DNA of 47,900 nt, from assembly GCA_020850945.1 (NCBI GenBank), contig JADZDR010000003.1, forward strand, positions 1-47,900, read 5' to 3'. A model generated the notes under the pieces. The model was given only the letters and a program-made list of their open reading frames with translations, searched no databases and was not told the origin of the DNA. A program made the position numbers and the translations under genes. Position 1 is the first letter of the stretch; the number at the start of each line of letters is the position of its first letter. Positions 6,822 to 16,400 of the stretch are shown here, in pieces. This DNA comes from Acidimicrobiia bacterium. GTDB taxonomy: Bacteria; Actinomycetota; Acidimicrobiia; UBA2766.

Positions 6822-9800
6822 CTAGTCAAACCACCTGGCCCACGGTGCTCGTGTTCCGATCACCTCTGTGTTCTCTTCAGAGTAGTACATACCTATTCCT
6901 GGACCCACTCCGCCTGAAATACTGATTGGAAACTGAGGAACTACTGTGCCATCAGGGCGACGTTCCAAACTGATGCAGATCTTTCCACCTGCTGCCGCAT
7001 CCAGCTGAAGACAGGCACTGTCACCCTCCAAGTCACGAATACTGCCACTGGACCAGATGGCTGAGGCCCCCGTACTTGCACCAAGCCCCGCGGCAGGTCC
7101 GCCGCCAAACGCCATTCCGATCTCCTCAGTGTCGCCCACGATACAGAGGCTTGCATCCAGCCCGAACCACACAACAGCCCCCGCAAGACCGCCACAAATA
7201 CCGAACGTATTCCCTGCATCTGAGTCATGTGGTGATAGGTCGGCAAAGAGCGGTCCAAGTAGACGGAGAAGATCGTCGATGCAGGCTTGACTGAAGAGAC
7301 CGGTGGGGTCGATGCGGTTGATGGGGTCGTTGTCGACGTAGGCGTAGAGGTTCGGGCCGGCTTCGAAGCCTGCCGGGTCTTTGCTGGTCCAGCGGCCAAT
7401 GCTCGGCATGTAGTCGCGGGCTCCGTAGTGGACGAGGCCGGTCACGCCGTCGGTGAGACCACCTGCGTACCCGAAAGGTTGGAAGCCCGGGTTCGTATCG
7501 AGGGTGATCTGGCCCCAACTGTCGTAGTCGAGTCTCTGTACGACCGCGCCGGTTGCGGTGTTGACGACGGCACGGACACTGCCGAGGTGGTCCGTGACGA
7601 AACGGAACGTGTCACCCGAGGCTGTGACCATGAAGTCGGGCACATGTGCCCGCGAGGCGTACACGTAGCGTTGGAGGACGTCACCTCCCGCGTCGACTTC
7701 GGCGACAGGCCTGTCGCCTTCGTAGAGCAACCCGTACGCGAGAGCACCGTCGACTTTCAGGCCGACACGGCGACCGAGAGCGTCATAGACATACTCGACG
7801 TCGGTACCGTCAGGCAGAGCAACGGACGTGACACGCCCGGCCGCATACCCCAACGAGGTCACTGCCGTTCCGTCCGTGATGGTGGTGACGTCCCCGGCGT
7901 CGTCATGGCCATATGCGACAGAACCGTCTGTCGTGATGCGGTCCTGGCCGTCGAACGTCGCGGCACGTGTGACACCGCCGCCTGTCGCCTCGACCCGGTT
8001 GCCGTTGGCGTCATACGCATAGGACTCCACGGTGAGGCCGTCACGTTCGACGGTCTTGAGCCAGCCCTGCGGCCAATACTCGTATTCGTAGGCGTGCGTC
8101 TCGCCGGCGACCGTCTCGGTCTTGGTCCGGATACGACCGAGATCGTCATGCGTGAAAGCCACGTCATAGACCTGCGACGCTCCAGCCTGCGCCGACAGCG
8201 ACTCGACATCGCCGAAGTCGTCGAGGGCCGCAGTCGTGTCGACGACTCCGAGTGTCGAACCCGACACATATCCGAGTTCCGGGTCCTGATCGAGATCCAG
8301 CGGCCCAACAGCATCGACAGCACCATCGGGCGTGTAGTCGTAATCGACATCGAAAGCGCCGTTCACAGACACGACATCACGGCGAAGATCACCGTCAAGA
8401 GTCCAGGACACCACCCCCTCAACGAGACCGGTGAGAGTCTCAGAGGTCACGAGCGGCCCGTCATAGCCGTACTCGAGAGTGACACCACCCTCCACGGCGG
8501 CCGCCGACGGCAGTCTCGTGACGGGATCGTCGGTGAACGTGACGCGCCCTCCCGCATCCGTTCGCTCCTCCAGCGCACCTGTCACCGGATCGTAGGTGAA
8601 CAACGTAGGCGTCTCACCTGGACGGGTGACGGTCTCGACCAGCCCATCGTGATCATACGTGTAGGCAGTCGCGGTTTCCCCAACACCGGGCACCGCGGGG
8701 GCGAGGAGCTCTCTGAGGAGTCCGTCACCCCAATAGTCGAAGCTGTGAGCGGGCCGACCCGGTGGGCTCAGAGAGTCGACCTGGCCGCCCGGCCCGTAGC
8801 CGAACCCGAGGACATCACCGCCGGGCAGGACCCGCTCACCGGCCCGACCCACCGCATCGAAGTCGCGCTGTGACGTCCCCCAACCCTCAGGCCCCGACAC
8901 CGATCCGAGATAACCCTCGGACGTATACGTATAGACAACCCGACGTTGCTCGGGACCTGAACCCTGCGTGGCCGTCTCCATCCGGCCGCGTGCGTCGTAC
9001 GTGTACACCGTCGGTGCCGCGTCTCCTGTCTGGGAGAACACGGGTCGACCGTATGCGTCCATCTGCGTTGTCGCAACCCGGCCCTCCGGCGATGTGGCCG
9101 TGTACGTCCGCGTCGTACCGTCATAGACCGTGGTCGACTTGCGCTTGCCGGCGGGGCATTCGCCGTCTTCGTCGAAGTCGCCTTCACACGCGGTCTCGGT
9201 CATGACCTGGATGCTGAAGGGGTCAGTCGCATCGGCCAGATCGACGTCGCGGCTGCGGCTCCAACCCTGGGTGTTGAGCTCGGGTCCTTCCAAGGTCACG
9301 CGGCCGGCTGTGGGAGCGTCCATTCCCAGGCGTGGGTCGGGTACCTTGGCGACGGTCGTCGTGTGGCCGTCTTCGGTCACCTCGACTGTGCCGTCGAGGC
9401 GGCGCAGCTCTGTGCGGGACCTGCCGTCCGGTCCGGTAACGACCCGTTCGACGTCCCCGCTGGGCAGGACGCTCATGTCATAGACGGTCTCCCGTCCCTC
9501 CGGTGACGTGTGGATGATCTCGTAGCCACCCTCTGTGAGCTGACGCTGGAGAGTCTGGCGTTCACCTTCGGAGTTCTCGTCCCATACGAGCCGGCCGTTG
9601 TCATAACCGAACGTCGACGTTCCCGTCGACGGCGTCGTGAACGTCTCGAGGAGCCCCCCTGCCTCGTAGGTCATCTCGTGCCGTTCCCCCGCCGGGTTCG
9701 TGACCGATGACAGGTACCCGTCCGTACCGACTGCGAGTGTCGTCCGGTGGCCATACGGGCCTGTGATGACAAGCTGAGAGGGAATCGTGCGATCGATCGT

Positions 9801-12800
9801 CGTGACGTTCCCGAACACGTCCGTCCAGCCAGTGAGCACACCCATGGCGTCGTACTGGAACGTGACGAGCGTCTCACCAGTGACCGGATGCAGCGTGGCG
9901 AGGTGGCGGCCGTCGAGGTCGAAGTTGTACATCTCGCTGCCATCGGGAGAGGGAACAAGGATCTCGGGTGGGCCGTCCTCGTCCCAGATCCGAGCGACGA
10001 ACTGGTTGTAGTCCTCGTAGGGGAATAGGCCGTACAGCGTGCCGTCCGAACCGAAAGACAGATCGTCGAGACGCACGAGATCGGCAGTGTCCGCCGGGGA
10101 AGCCTGCCCGGGCTGGGAGCTCCACGACTCCTGTCCGCCACCGGCCACGAGCTCGAGGGTCTGCACGTTGCCAAGCTCGCCGACGAGACGCCACACGGCC
10201 CGCCGGTAGACACCTTCGCCGACATCCTTGAGAGCCGTGAAGTGGAGTACGCCGGTCGGGCTGAAGGTCAAGGCCCCGAGGCCATCGAGGTGCACAGAAC
10301 GCGCGGGGCCCGCCTCGGTGCCCGCCTGCAGGTCAGGCTCGGACGCGGGCGCCCAAGCACATTCACAGAACGACTCGCCTGCAACATGGTGCAGGACGCC
10401 GTCACCCGTCAGGGCGCCGATCGCTTCACCTGTGGCGGCAGAATCGGCCCCAGTCGTCGTGAAGTAGAGGGTGCCGTCTGGTCCGACCGTCAACGCCCCC
10501 GCGCTGGGCAGGGTGATGTCCGTGGCCACCTGTCCGTCCAGTGGCCGGCCGGACCAGTCGACGTCTTCACGGCCGGCGAGCACTTGGACACTGCCGTCTG
10601 GGCCGACCTCGATGATCTGGGAGTGCAGCAGCATGAAGTCGCACGTCGAGAAGTCCTCGCCGCAGGACGCGAGGAACGCATTCCATGATGCCTCCGGAGT
10701 CACCGCCGCGATCACACGCCCTTCGAAGTCCACATCCACAGATGCGTTCCAGTGTGCCTCGCGGACAGTGCTGATCCACCCGTCGGGTGTCACCTTTCGA
10801 ATCCTTGTGGGGGCGATAATCGAGAACCCGAATGGTGGTTGCCACTCCTGGTCCACCAGGTAGATCGAGCCATCCGGCGACAGAGCCATGTCCGACACCC
10901 TGCCCAGTTGGGCTTGGGTTGCAGGCCCCCCGTCACCGGAGTAGCCCGGCCCCGAACCGTTCCCTCCAGCGATCAGCTCTGGTGCGCTCATGCCTTCCCG
11001 CATACGTACGACCCGATACTCATCGCTCAGTCCCCAGAAAGTCTCGGTGTGCCCGATGATGTAGAGGTACCCGTCGGATCCCATCTCCATTCCTGAAGGT
11101 CGAAATCCCCAAGCCGAGGGGAGTGAGGCCATCGCGGATTGGATCCATGTTCCGTGCCGGCGCTGTGCCGTGGCTGGCGTGCTCGTACCGTCCCCACGGT
11201 GGAGCATCTCGGTCTCAGGGTCGTACGTGTGATGGTTGGCGAACGTCCAGCCGCCTGCCCGATCCGACAGTCCTTTCGCGTCCAGTGCGGAGCGCTCGAC
11301 ACCTGAGGTGGTGGTCTTGAACGGCATCGTTACGACATACTCATCACGGGTGAGGACGGCCGACGGCCCGGATCCGGGCCGTCCGAACGAACGACTGTCT
11401 ACGCCGGCGGGCAGCAACGCGTACCAGCGAGTGGCGGGGTCGATCACGTAGCGGATGGACACGTCTACAGGTTCTTCACCCTGGACGGGCCGGCCGAATA
11501 CGTCCATCCCGTCCCACACGAACCCGTACACGTAATCCGGGGCCATCGTGGCGGCATCGAGCGTCTTGGTGAACGTGCGGCCGGCCACCTCGATGTCGAC
11601 CTCGACCCGCTCCAGATCCGACGGCACGGCATCGGGCAGGATGGGCATCGATACGAGCTGGGCATCCAGCCGTCCCTGCGTGCGGGCACTGTTGTAGACA
11701 ACGGCCGTTCCGGTACCTTCCAGCGGCACGACCTCGCCCAGCGTTTGGTCGACACAGCCGATGATCGAACCGTCCTCGAAACAGTTCGGCAGCATCTCGG
11801 CGAGACGACCCTGCCCGCCCAGTCGCTGCCACAGCGCCTCCATCGCCCGCCAGAACCACGCGAGGTTCTGACCACCTGACGTGAACGGCCAATTCAGATC
11901 CCACGGAGTGAAATGCTCGACGGGCACCCGCCAAAGCTCCACCCCGGCGCCATAGAGGGACGCGAGCTCCTCCCGTTCGGTATCGGTCACACCCAGGTCA
12001 TCCAGAGCCGTACCGGAATCCGCGGTGCCGTCGCCGTCCACGTCCAAGGCGGCGATGCCGCCGTTCGTACTCAGGATCTCGACGATGCGGCCGTCGTCTC
12101 CGGGCACCCACACACCTCGCGTGTCGTCGTAGTAGCCGGCCGGGACCGGCCCACCCACGGGGAAGTCGAGGAAGTTCTCCACATAGACCACGACCGGTTG
12201 GCTGAACTGCACCGAGTCCGCCCCGGCCGCCTCAGCCTCGTCGACCGTGAAGTTCGCAGCGAAGGTGTATGCCGATGACGGCGGCAGGTCACCTGGCATC
12301 GCGTCCGGACCCGACTCGCCCACCGTGTACTCCGACAGGCGCACATGCATCGACTCCAGCGGCTGCGTCGACCCGTCCGCGAAGACCATCTCCGCAGACG
12401 TACCCGGCGGCACGACGACACGCACCTGCCGCTGCCCGTCCCCGTCCGACTCGAGGTCGCCCTCGGCGACCTGGACCTCGGATGAATCCGCTCTCACGAC
12501 GTCCGGGGTCGCATCCACAGGCACGAGCAGCATCTCATCCACAGCCATGTACTCGTTCTCGGGCACCGAATTCAGGTTGCGCTGCGCCGACGAATACCCC
12601 CCTGCCGTCACCGACAGCGTGAGCTGCGACCCTCCCTTCACGGCCATCGAGAACCCACCGGCGAAATCCGTCGCCGTCTCACCGAGCTCACCGTGGTCCA
12701 GCACGGTCACACGGGCACCCTCGACCGGAGTGCCGTCCCGATCTGCCACCGACCCACGCAACACCGCAACGTCCTCACCTGTGAACGCGCCCGGCACCAC

Positions 12801-13262
12801 ACCCGTCTGCGTCGCGTCCGGACCCGACCAGATGTGACTCGTCGCGTCGAAGAAACTCGTCGGCACCGTCTGATCCAACGCGGGCGCCGGGCGGGCAACG
12901 ATGCGCACGGCCGTCGACATCTGCGACTTGTTCGACGCCGCGTCATAGGCCTGCACGGCATACTCGTACTCGCCGTCCGCCACCACCGACGTGTCCGCCC
13001 ACTCCAACGCCGGGATGTTGTCCACCAACACCCCGTCCCGGAAGACCAGGTAGCCCTTCACGCCCTTGTTGTCCGTCGACTTCGACCACACAAGCCCGAC
13101 ACCGAGGGGATCCTGCTTCAGCGACGCCACCAAGTTCTGCGGTGTCGAAGGCGGAGTCCTGTCCTCGTGATTGCACGCACCCAGGACCACCGCCAAAGCC
13201 ACACCGGCCAGCACCATGGCGCGGCGATACCCGTGTGTGTGTGTGTTGCCCACCCAGCCCAT
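6822..13262 (-). CDS. Giant teneurin-like Rhs/YD-repeat lipoprotein, polymorphic toxin
   Basis: 2146 residues. The ATG at 13262 has GGGAGAG 6 nt upstream. A lipoprotein signal with lipobox VLGAC places the lipidated Cys at residue 30, so the protein is exported and membrane-anchored. Domains in order: fibronectin-III-like (about 37-130, TPPSTPQNL at its start), a carboxypeptidase-regulatory-like repeat (about 165-235), a plug-like beta region, an NHL-type propeller (about 720-1080, with GYSGDGGPATQAQL), YD repeats forming a shell (about 1130-1950, for example YVYDALGRRVG), the Rhs core end GRWTSKDPAGF...NLYAYVDNDP, and DPTGL at 1985-1989. A 157-residue variable tip follows. FN3/NHL/YD-shell order is that of bacterial teneurin-like proteins. 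The downstream small membrane gene is the probable immunity partner. Target and delivery route are unknown. Confidence 0.9.
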   Translation of the reverse strand: MGWVGNTHTHGYRRAMVLAGVALAVVLGACNHEDRTPPSTPQNLVASLKQDPLGVGLVWSKSTDNKGVKGYLVFRDGVLVDNIPALEWADTSVVADGEYEYAVQAYDAASNKSQMSTAVRIVARPAPALDQTVPTSFFDATSHIWSGPDATQTGVVPGAFTGEDVAVLRGSVADRDGTPVEGARVTVLDHGELGETATDFAGGFSMAVKGGSQLTLSVTAGGYSSAQRNLNSVPENEYMAVDEMLLVPVDATPDVVRADSSEVQVAEGDLESDGDGQRQVRVVVPPGTSAEMVFADGSTQPLESMHVRLSEYTVGESGPDAMPGDLPPSSAYTFAANFTVDEAEAAGADSVQFSQPVVVYVENFLDFPVGGPVPAGYYDDTRGVWVPGDDGRIVEILSTNGGIAALDVDGDGTADSGTALDDLGVTDTEREELASLYGAGVELWRVPVEHFTPWDLNWPFTSGGQNLAWFWRAMEALWQRLGGQGRLAEMLPNCFEDGSIIGCVDQTLGEVVPLEGTGTAVVYNSARTQGRLDAQLVSMPILPDAVPSDLERVEVDIEVAGRTFTKTLDAATMAPDYVYGFVWDGMDVFGRPVQGEEPVDVSIRYVIDPATRWYALLPAGVDSRSFGRPGSGPSAVLTRDEYVVTMPFKTTTSGVERSALDAKGLSDRAGGWTFANHHTYDPETEMLHRGDGTSTPATAQRRHGTWIQSAMASLPSAWGFRPSGMEMGSDGYLYIIGHTETFWGLSDEYRVVRMREGMSAPELIAGGNGSGPGYSGDGGPATQAQLGRVSDMALSPDGSIYLVDQEWQPPFGFSIIAPTRIRKVTPDGWISTVREAHWNASVDVDFEGRVIAAVTPEASWNAFLASCGEDFSTCDFMLLHSQIIEVGPDGSVQVLAGREDVDWSGRPLDGQVATDITLPSAGALTVGPDGTLYFTTTGADSAATGEAIGALTGDGVLHHVAGESFCECAWAPASEPDLQAGTEAGPARSVHLDGLGALTFSPTGVLHFTALKDVGEGVYRRAVWRLVGELGNVQTLELVAGGGQESWSSQPGQASPADTADLVRLDDLSFGSDGTLYGLFPYEDYNQFVARIWDEDGPPEILVPSPDGSEMYNFDLDGRHLATLHPVTGETLVTFQYDAMGVLTGWTDVFGNVTTIDRTIPSQLVITGPYGHRTTLAVGTDGYLSSVTNPAGERHEMTYEAGGLLETFTTPSTGTSTFGYDNGRLVWDENSEGERQTLQRQLTEGGYEIIHTSPEGRETVYDMSVLPSGDVERVVTGPDGRSRTELRRLDGTVEVTEDGHTTTVAKVPDPRLGMDAPTAGRVTLEGPELNTQGWSRSRDVDLADATDPFSIQVMTETACEGDFDEDGECPAGKRKSTTVYDGTTRTYTATSPEGRVATTQMDAYGRPVFSQTGDAAPTVYTYDARGRMETATQGSGPEQRRVVYTYTSEGYLGSVSGPEGWGTSQRDFDAVGRAGERVLPGGDVLGFGYGPGGQVDSLSPPGRPAHSFDYWGDGLLRELLAPAVPGVGETATAYTYDHDGLVETVTRPGETPTLFTYDPVTGALEERTDAGGRVTFTDDPVTRLPSAAAVEGGVTLEYGYDGPLVTSETLTGLVEGVVSWTLDGDLRRDVVSVNGAFDVDYDYTPDGAVDAVGPLDLDQDPELGYVSGSTLGVVDTTAALDDFGDVESLSAQAGASQVYDVAFTHDDLGRIRTKTETVAGETHAYEYEYWPQGWLKTVERDGLTVESYAYDANGNRVEATGGGVTRAATFDGQDRITTDGSVAYGHDDAGDVTTITDGTAVTSLGYAAGRVTSVALPDGTDVEYVYDALGRRVGLKVDGALAYGLLYEGDRPVAEVDAGGDVLQRYVYASRAHVPDFMVTASGDTFRFVTDHLGSVRAVVNTATGAVVQRLDYDSWGQITLDTNPGFQPFGYAGGLTDGVTGLVHYGARDYMPSIGRWTSKDPAGFEAGPNLYAYVDNDPINRIDPTGLFSQACIDDLLRLLGPLFADLSPHDSDAGNTFGICGGLAGAVVWFGLDASLCIVGDTEEIGMAFGGGPAAGLGASTGASAIWSSGSIRDLEGDSACLQLDAAAGGKICISLERRPDGTVVPQFPISISGGVGPGIGMYYSEENTEVIGTRAPWARWFD
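6825..7295 (-). other. Hypervariable C-terminal toxin tip of the Rhs protein
   Basis: Codons after DPTGL (157 residues). The beginning is helical (ACIDDLLRLLGPLFADL), then Gly-rich beta-type sequence with GGGPAAGLGASTGAS and ISGGVGPGIGMYYS. From about 7260 downward the GC content falls well below that of the core, the usual signature of exchangeable Rhs tips. I recognise no nuclease (HNH, GHH, AHH), deaminase or ADP-ribosyltransferase motif. Confidence 0.65.
13233..13246. repeat. (GT)7 dinucleotide repeat in the Rhs signal-peptide codons
   Basis: Seven uninterrupted GT units on the plus strand (CA on the coding strand) encode part of NTHTHG (residues 6-11) of the Rhs lipoprotein. Gain or loss of one unit would shift the frame from the 13262 start; an in-frame ATG at 13217 lies downstream of the tract. 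Confidence 0.7.
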
Positions 13263-13345
13263 GCTCGCTCTCCCATCCCATCCCGGCGGAACCGGCCCGG
13301 TTACCGCACCACCCCGACCGGCACCCCACCGGCGGAATCGACCAA

Positions 13346-13374
13346 TTGTTACCATACGCCCGAAGTGTGATCAA
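13346..13374 (-). promoter_or_regulatory. Putative promoter of the Rhs gene
   Basis: On the minus strand TTGATC (13369-13374) and TAACAA (13346-13351) are separated by exactly 17 bp in an otherwise GC-rich gap between lhr and the Rhs gene. This gives a leader of roughly 75-80 nt before the ATG at 13262. Confidence 0.45.
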
Positions 13375-13412
13375 GGGTTCACTTCCGCGCGAAGATGGGA
13401 AGCCGCCTCGAC

Positions 13413-16400
13413 TCAGGGTGAGAAGCCGCGGGGCGTGCGGGACCAGCCGGCGGCGGTGAACACGTGGGCCATGTCCTTGCGGGAAGTCATCGCGTCGTGA
13501 CCCCAGGCCTCCACGCGGGGACGGCGGTGCGCCCGTGGGCGTTCCCGCAACTTCGCCCGCAGGACCTCGAGCGCGCCGGTGAACGCGGCCGCGGGACGGT
13601 CCGACAGGGGTGTGACCCGTGAGCCCTCGAAGGTGACGACCGGCACGCCCTCCTCGAGGACGACGACAGCACCTGCCGCGCGGCGCACACCCGGTGCGGC
13701 GAGGAGGGCACCCCACGGGTTGGCCGGGTCGGAGGCGGCGAGGGCGACGGGACGGGCAGCCGGCTCGGGATCCCGCCTCAGGTCCTCGACGGCCCACACC
13801 GCCGCGTACTGAAGTCCGCTCAGCCCCTCCACGAAGTAGCCGCGGCGCACGTCGCCGACGGCCTCACGGTGATCCAGAGCACGGCGCACGTCGATCCAGG
13901 GGACGCGCCATGCCTCCGCGGCCCACGCCTCCCTCGATACGACGCCGTAACGTTCGAGGAGGAGGTCGGCGACCACGGCGCCCGCGTCGGGAGGAGGGTC
14001 TACGTCGCGCACGGCGGACCAACGGCTTGCGCTCTCCAGAGCGCGAGCTCGCGGCACCTCGCGCCGCTGTCGCCCGGCTCGCGAGGGAGCCGGTGGCCTC
14101 GCCCGCAGAGGCGCGAACGAGTCGTTCGTCACGTAACCCCCCGAGACGAGTTCATCGAGAGCGTCCCCGACCTCTGCCGCACCGAGCCCGAGGCGGTCGG
14201 CGAGCTCGTCGGTCCGCCAACCCCCGCCTGCACCGAGAAGGTCGAAGACGTCACGCGCCGCACCCGCCGGCGCGGCCCGGGATGGGTCCGACGCGAGCCA
14301 GCCGTACCGGCCGGGCCGCACGAAGGCAACATGCCGCGCGTCGAGCAGGCGCCACGTCCAGCGGCCACCCGCGAGCGCCGCGTCCAGCAGTGACGGATGC
14401 CAGTCACGCACACGGCCCGCGAGGATCTCGCTCTCGACGAGGGCGACGTGCAGCGGCACACCCTCGAGCAGGGTGAGGACGGCGTCGAGGCCTTCCGGCC
14501 CGACCGGCCGCGGGTCGGGAGGAACGGCATCGGCTGCCGCATCCTCTGTCGGGCCGATGCGTCCGGGCAGATGGCGGCGCAGGAGGTGGCGGGCGAGCGC
14601 CGCCCCGTCCACAGGTCGCGCGCGGCTCCGCGCGATCGCGAGACTGCGCCGGTGCATGCGCTGCAGCGTGCGCGCACCCACCCATTCCTCGGGTTGGGCA
14701 CGCGGGTGGGCACCGGGTTCAACGGGAAGGAAGTCGCCGCGCACGACGAGACCGGCGGCGGCGAGGCGGTCGAGCGCCGTCCGCACTTCGGACTCGTCCT
14801 TCGCGTAGCGGGCGGCGAGCCAGCCGGTCGTGACGACACCACGGCCGAGCACGACACGGCGCAGCCACGCTTCGAGGGCATCGGGGCCCGCGTCGGGATC
14901 GAGCACGCCCGCGTACTCCGCTGCGTCCTCGGCCACCACCCAGCGGCCTTCCACCTCGCACACACGATCGCCGAGCGACAGCAGCACGTCCGCCACGTTC
15001 ACGGTGTCTTCGCAGCGTGCCCCGATCTCCGCAGTGTCGAGGTCACCGAAACGGCGCAGGATGTCGCACACCGCCTCGACATCCCCGGCCCGCCATCCGG
15101 GCGCGGTCCGCTCCGTCTGGGCCGTGACCTCGGCGACGGCCGCGGGCTCGAGGAGCTCTCGCATGCGGTCGCTGCCGATGAGGGACGCGAGCAGGTCGCG
15201 GTCGAGCGTGAGCGTCGCCGCCCGCGTCTCGGCCCGGGGCACGTCACCCTGGTACAGGTAGCTGAACAGGAAGCGCCACATCATGCCCGAGGCGAACGGG
15301 GAGGGGGCGTCCGGCGTGACGTAGGAGACCGCGACCTCACCCGTCTCGATCGACCGCAGCAGATCTTCGAGGTTGGAGATGTCGAGCTCGTCCTCGAGGC
15401 ACTCGCGGTACGTCTCGAGGACGATCGGGAAGTCGGGGTCCCGCTTCACGAGGGCAAGCAGGTCTGCGGCGCGGAGACGCTGTAGCCACAGTGGCGTGCG
15501 CAGTCCCGGCCTGTTGCGCGGCAGGAGGAGTGCCCGCTGCGCGTTCTCCCGGAAACGGGCCGCGAAGAGGGCGGAGTCGGCGAGGTTGGTCGTCACGATG
15601 TCGCGGACACGCTCGCACGTCACGAGCCGCAGCAGATCTCCCGGGGGATTCGTGTCGAGCTGCGGGAAGCGCATGAGGATGCCGTCGTCGTGGGGAACCC
15701 ACTCGACGTCGAATCCGAGGCGCTCACGTATGCGGGCGACGAGAGCCATCCCCCATGCGAGGTTGAGCCTGTGGCCGAAGATCGAGTGGACCGCCACACG
15801 CCAGTCCCCGACCTCGTCCGTGAACGCCTCGACGACGATGTGCCGGTCCGTGGGCACCCCCACCGCGTCACGCTGCTGCGACACGGTCTCCACGAGGGCC
15901 GACGCGGCATCGTCATCGAGCGCGCACTCGCGCATGAGACGGGCAGTGATCTCCGTGAGGTCCCCGCCCGCATCCGCCACCCAACCCGCTATGTCACCGA
16001 GGAGACGGCCGGTCGCGCAGCCGAGCGACCACGGCCGGCCCAGCCCCTCCCCCCGCCAGAACGGCATGCGCGGCACCGCGCCGGGGGCCTCCGTCACGAC
16101 GACCCGGTCACGCCCGATCTCGACAATACGCCACAGCGACGAACCGAGGGCGAAGACGTCCCCGCGTTTCGACTCGAAGACGAACTCCTCGTCGAGCTCG
16201 CCGAGACGAACGTCCGACCCGGCGAGGAACACGGGGAACAGGCCGCGATCGGGGATCGTGCCCCCCGACTGCACAGCCACCTGGGCGGCACCGTCGCGTG
16301 TGCGCAACTCACCCGTCGCCCTGTCCCAGACAAGGCGCGGCTTCGCCGCGACGAGATCGGGATCGCGCGTCTCTCCCGCCAGCATCGCGACGACGGCATC

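Noticed and set aside
7320-9870. Regular repeats in the YD region, considered as a CRISPR or other repeat array
   Set aside because: The repeats are degenerate, in frame and encode YD motifs; there are no identical spaced direct repeats.
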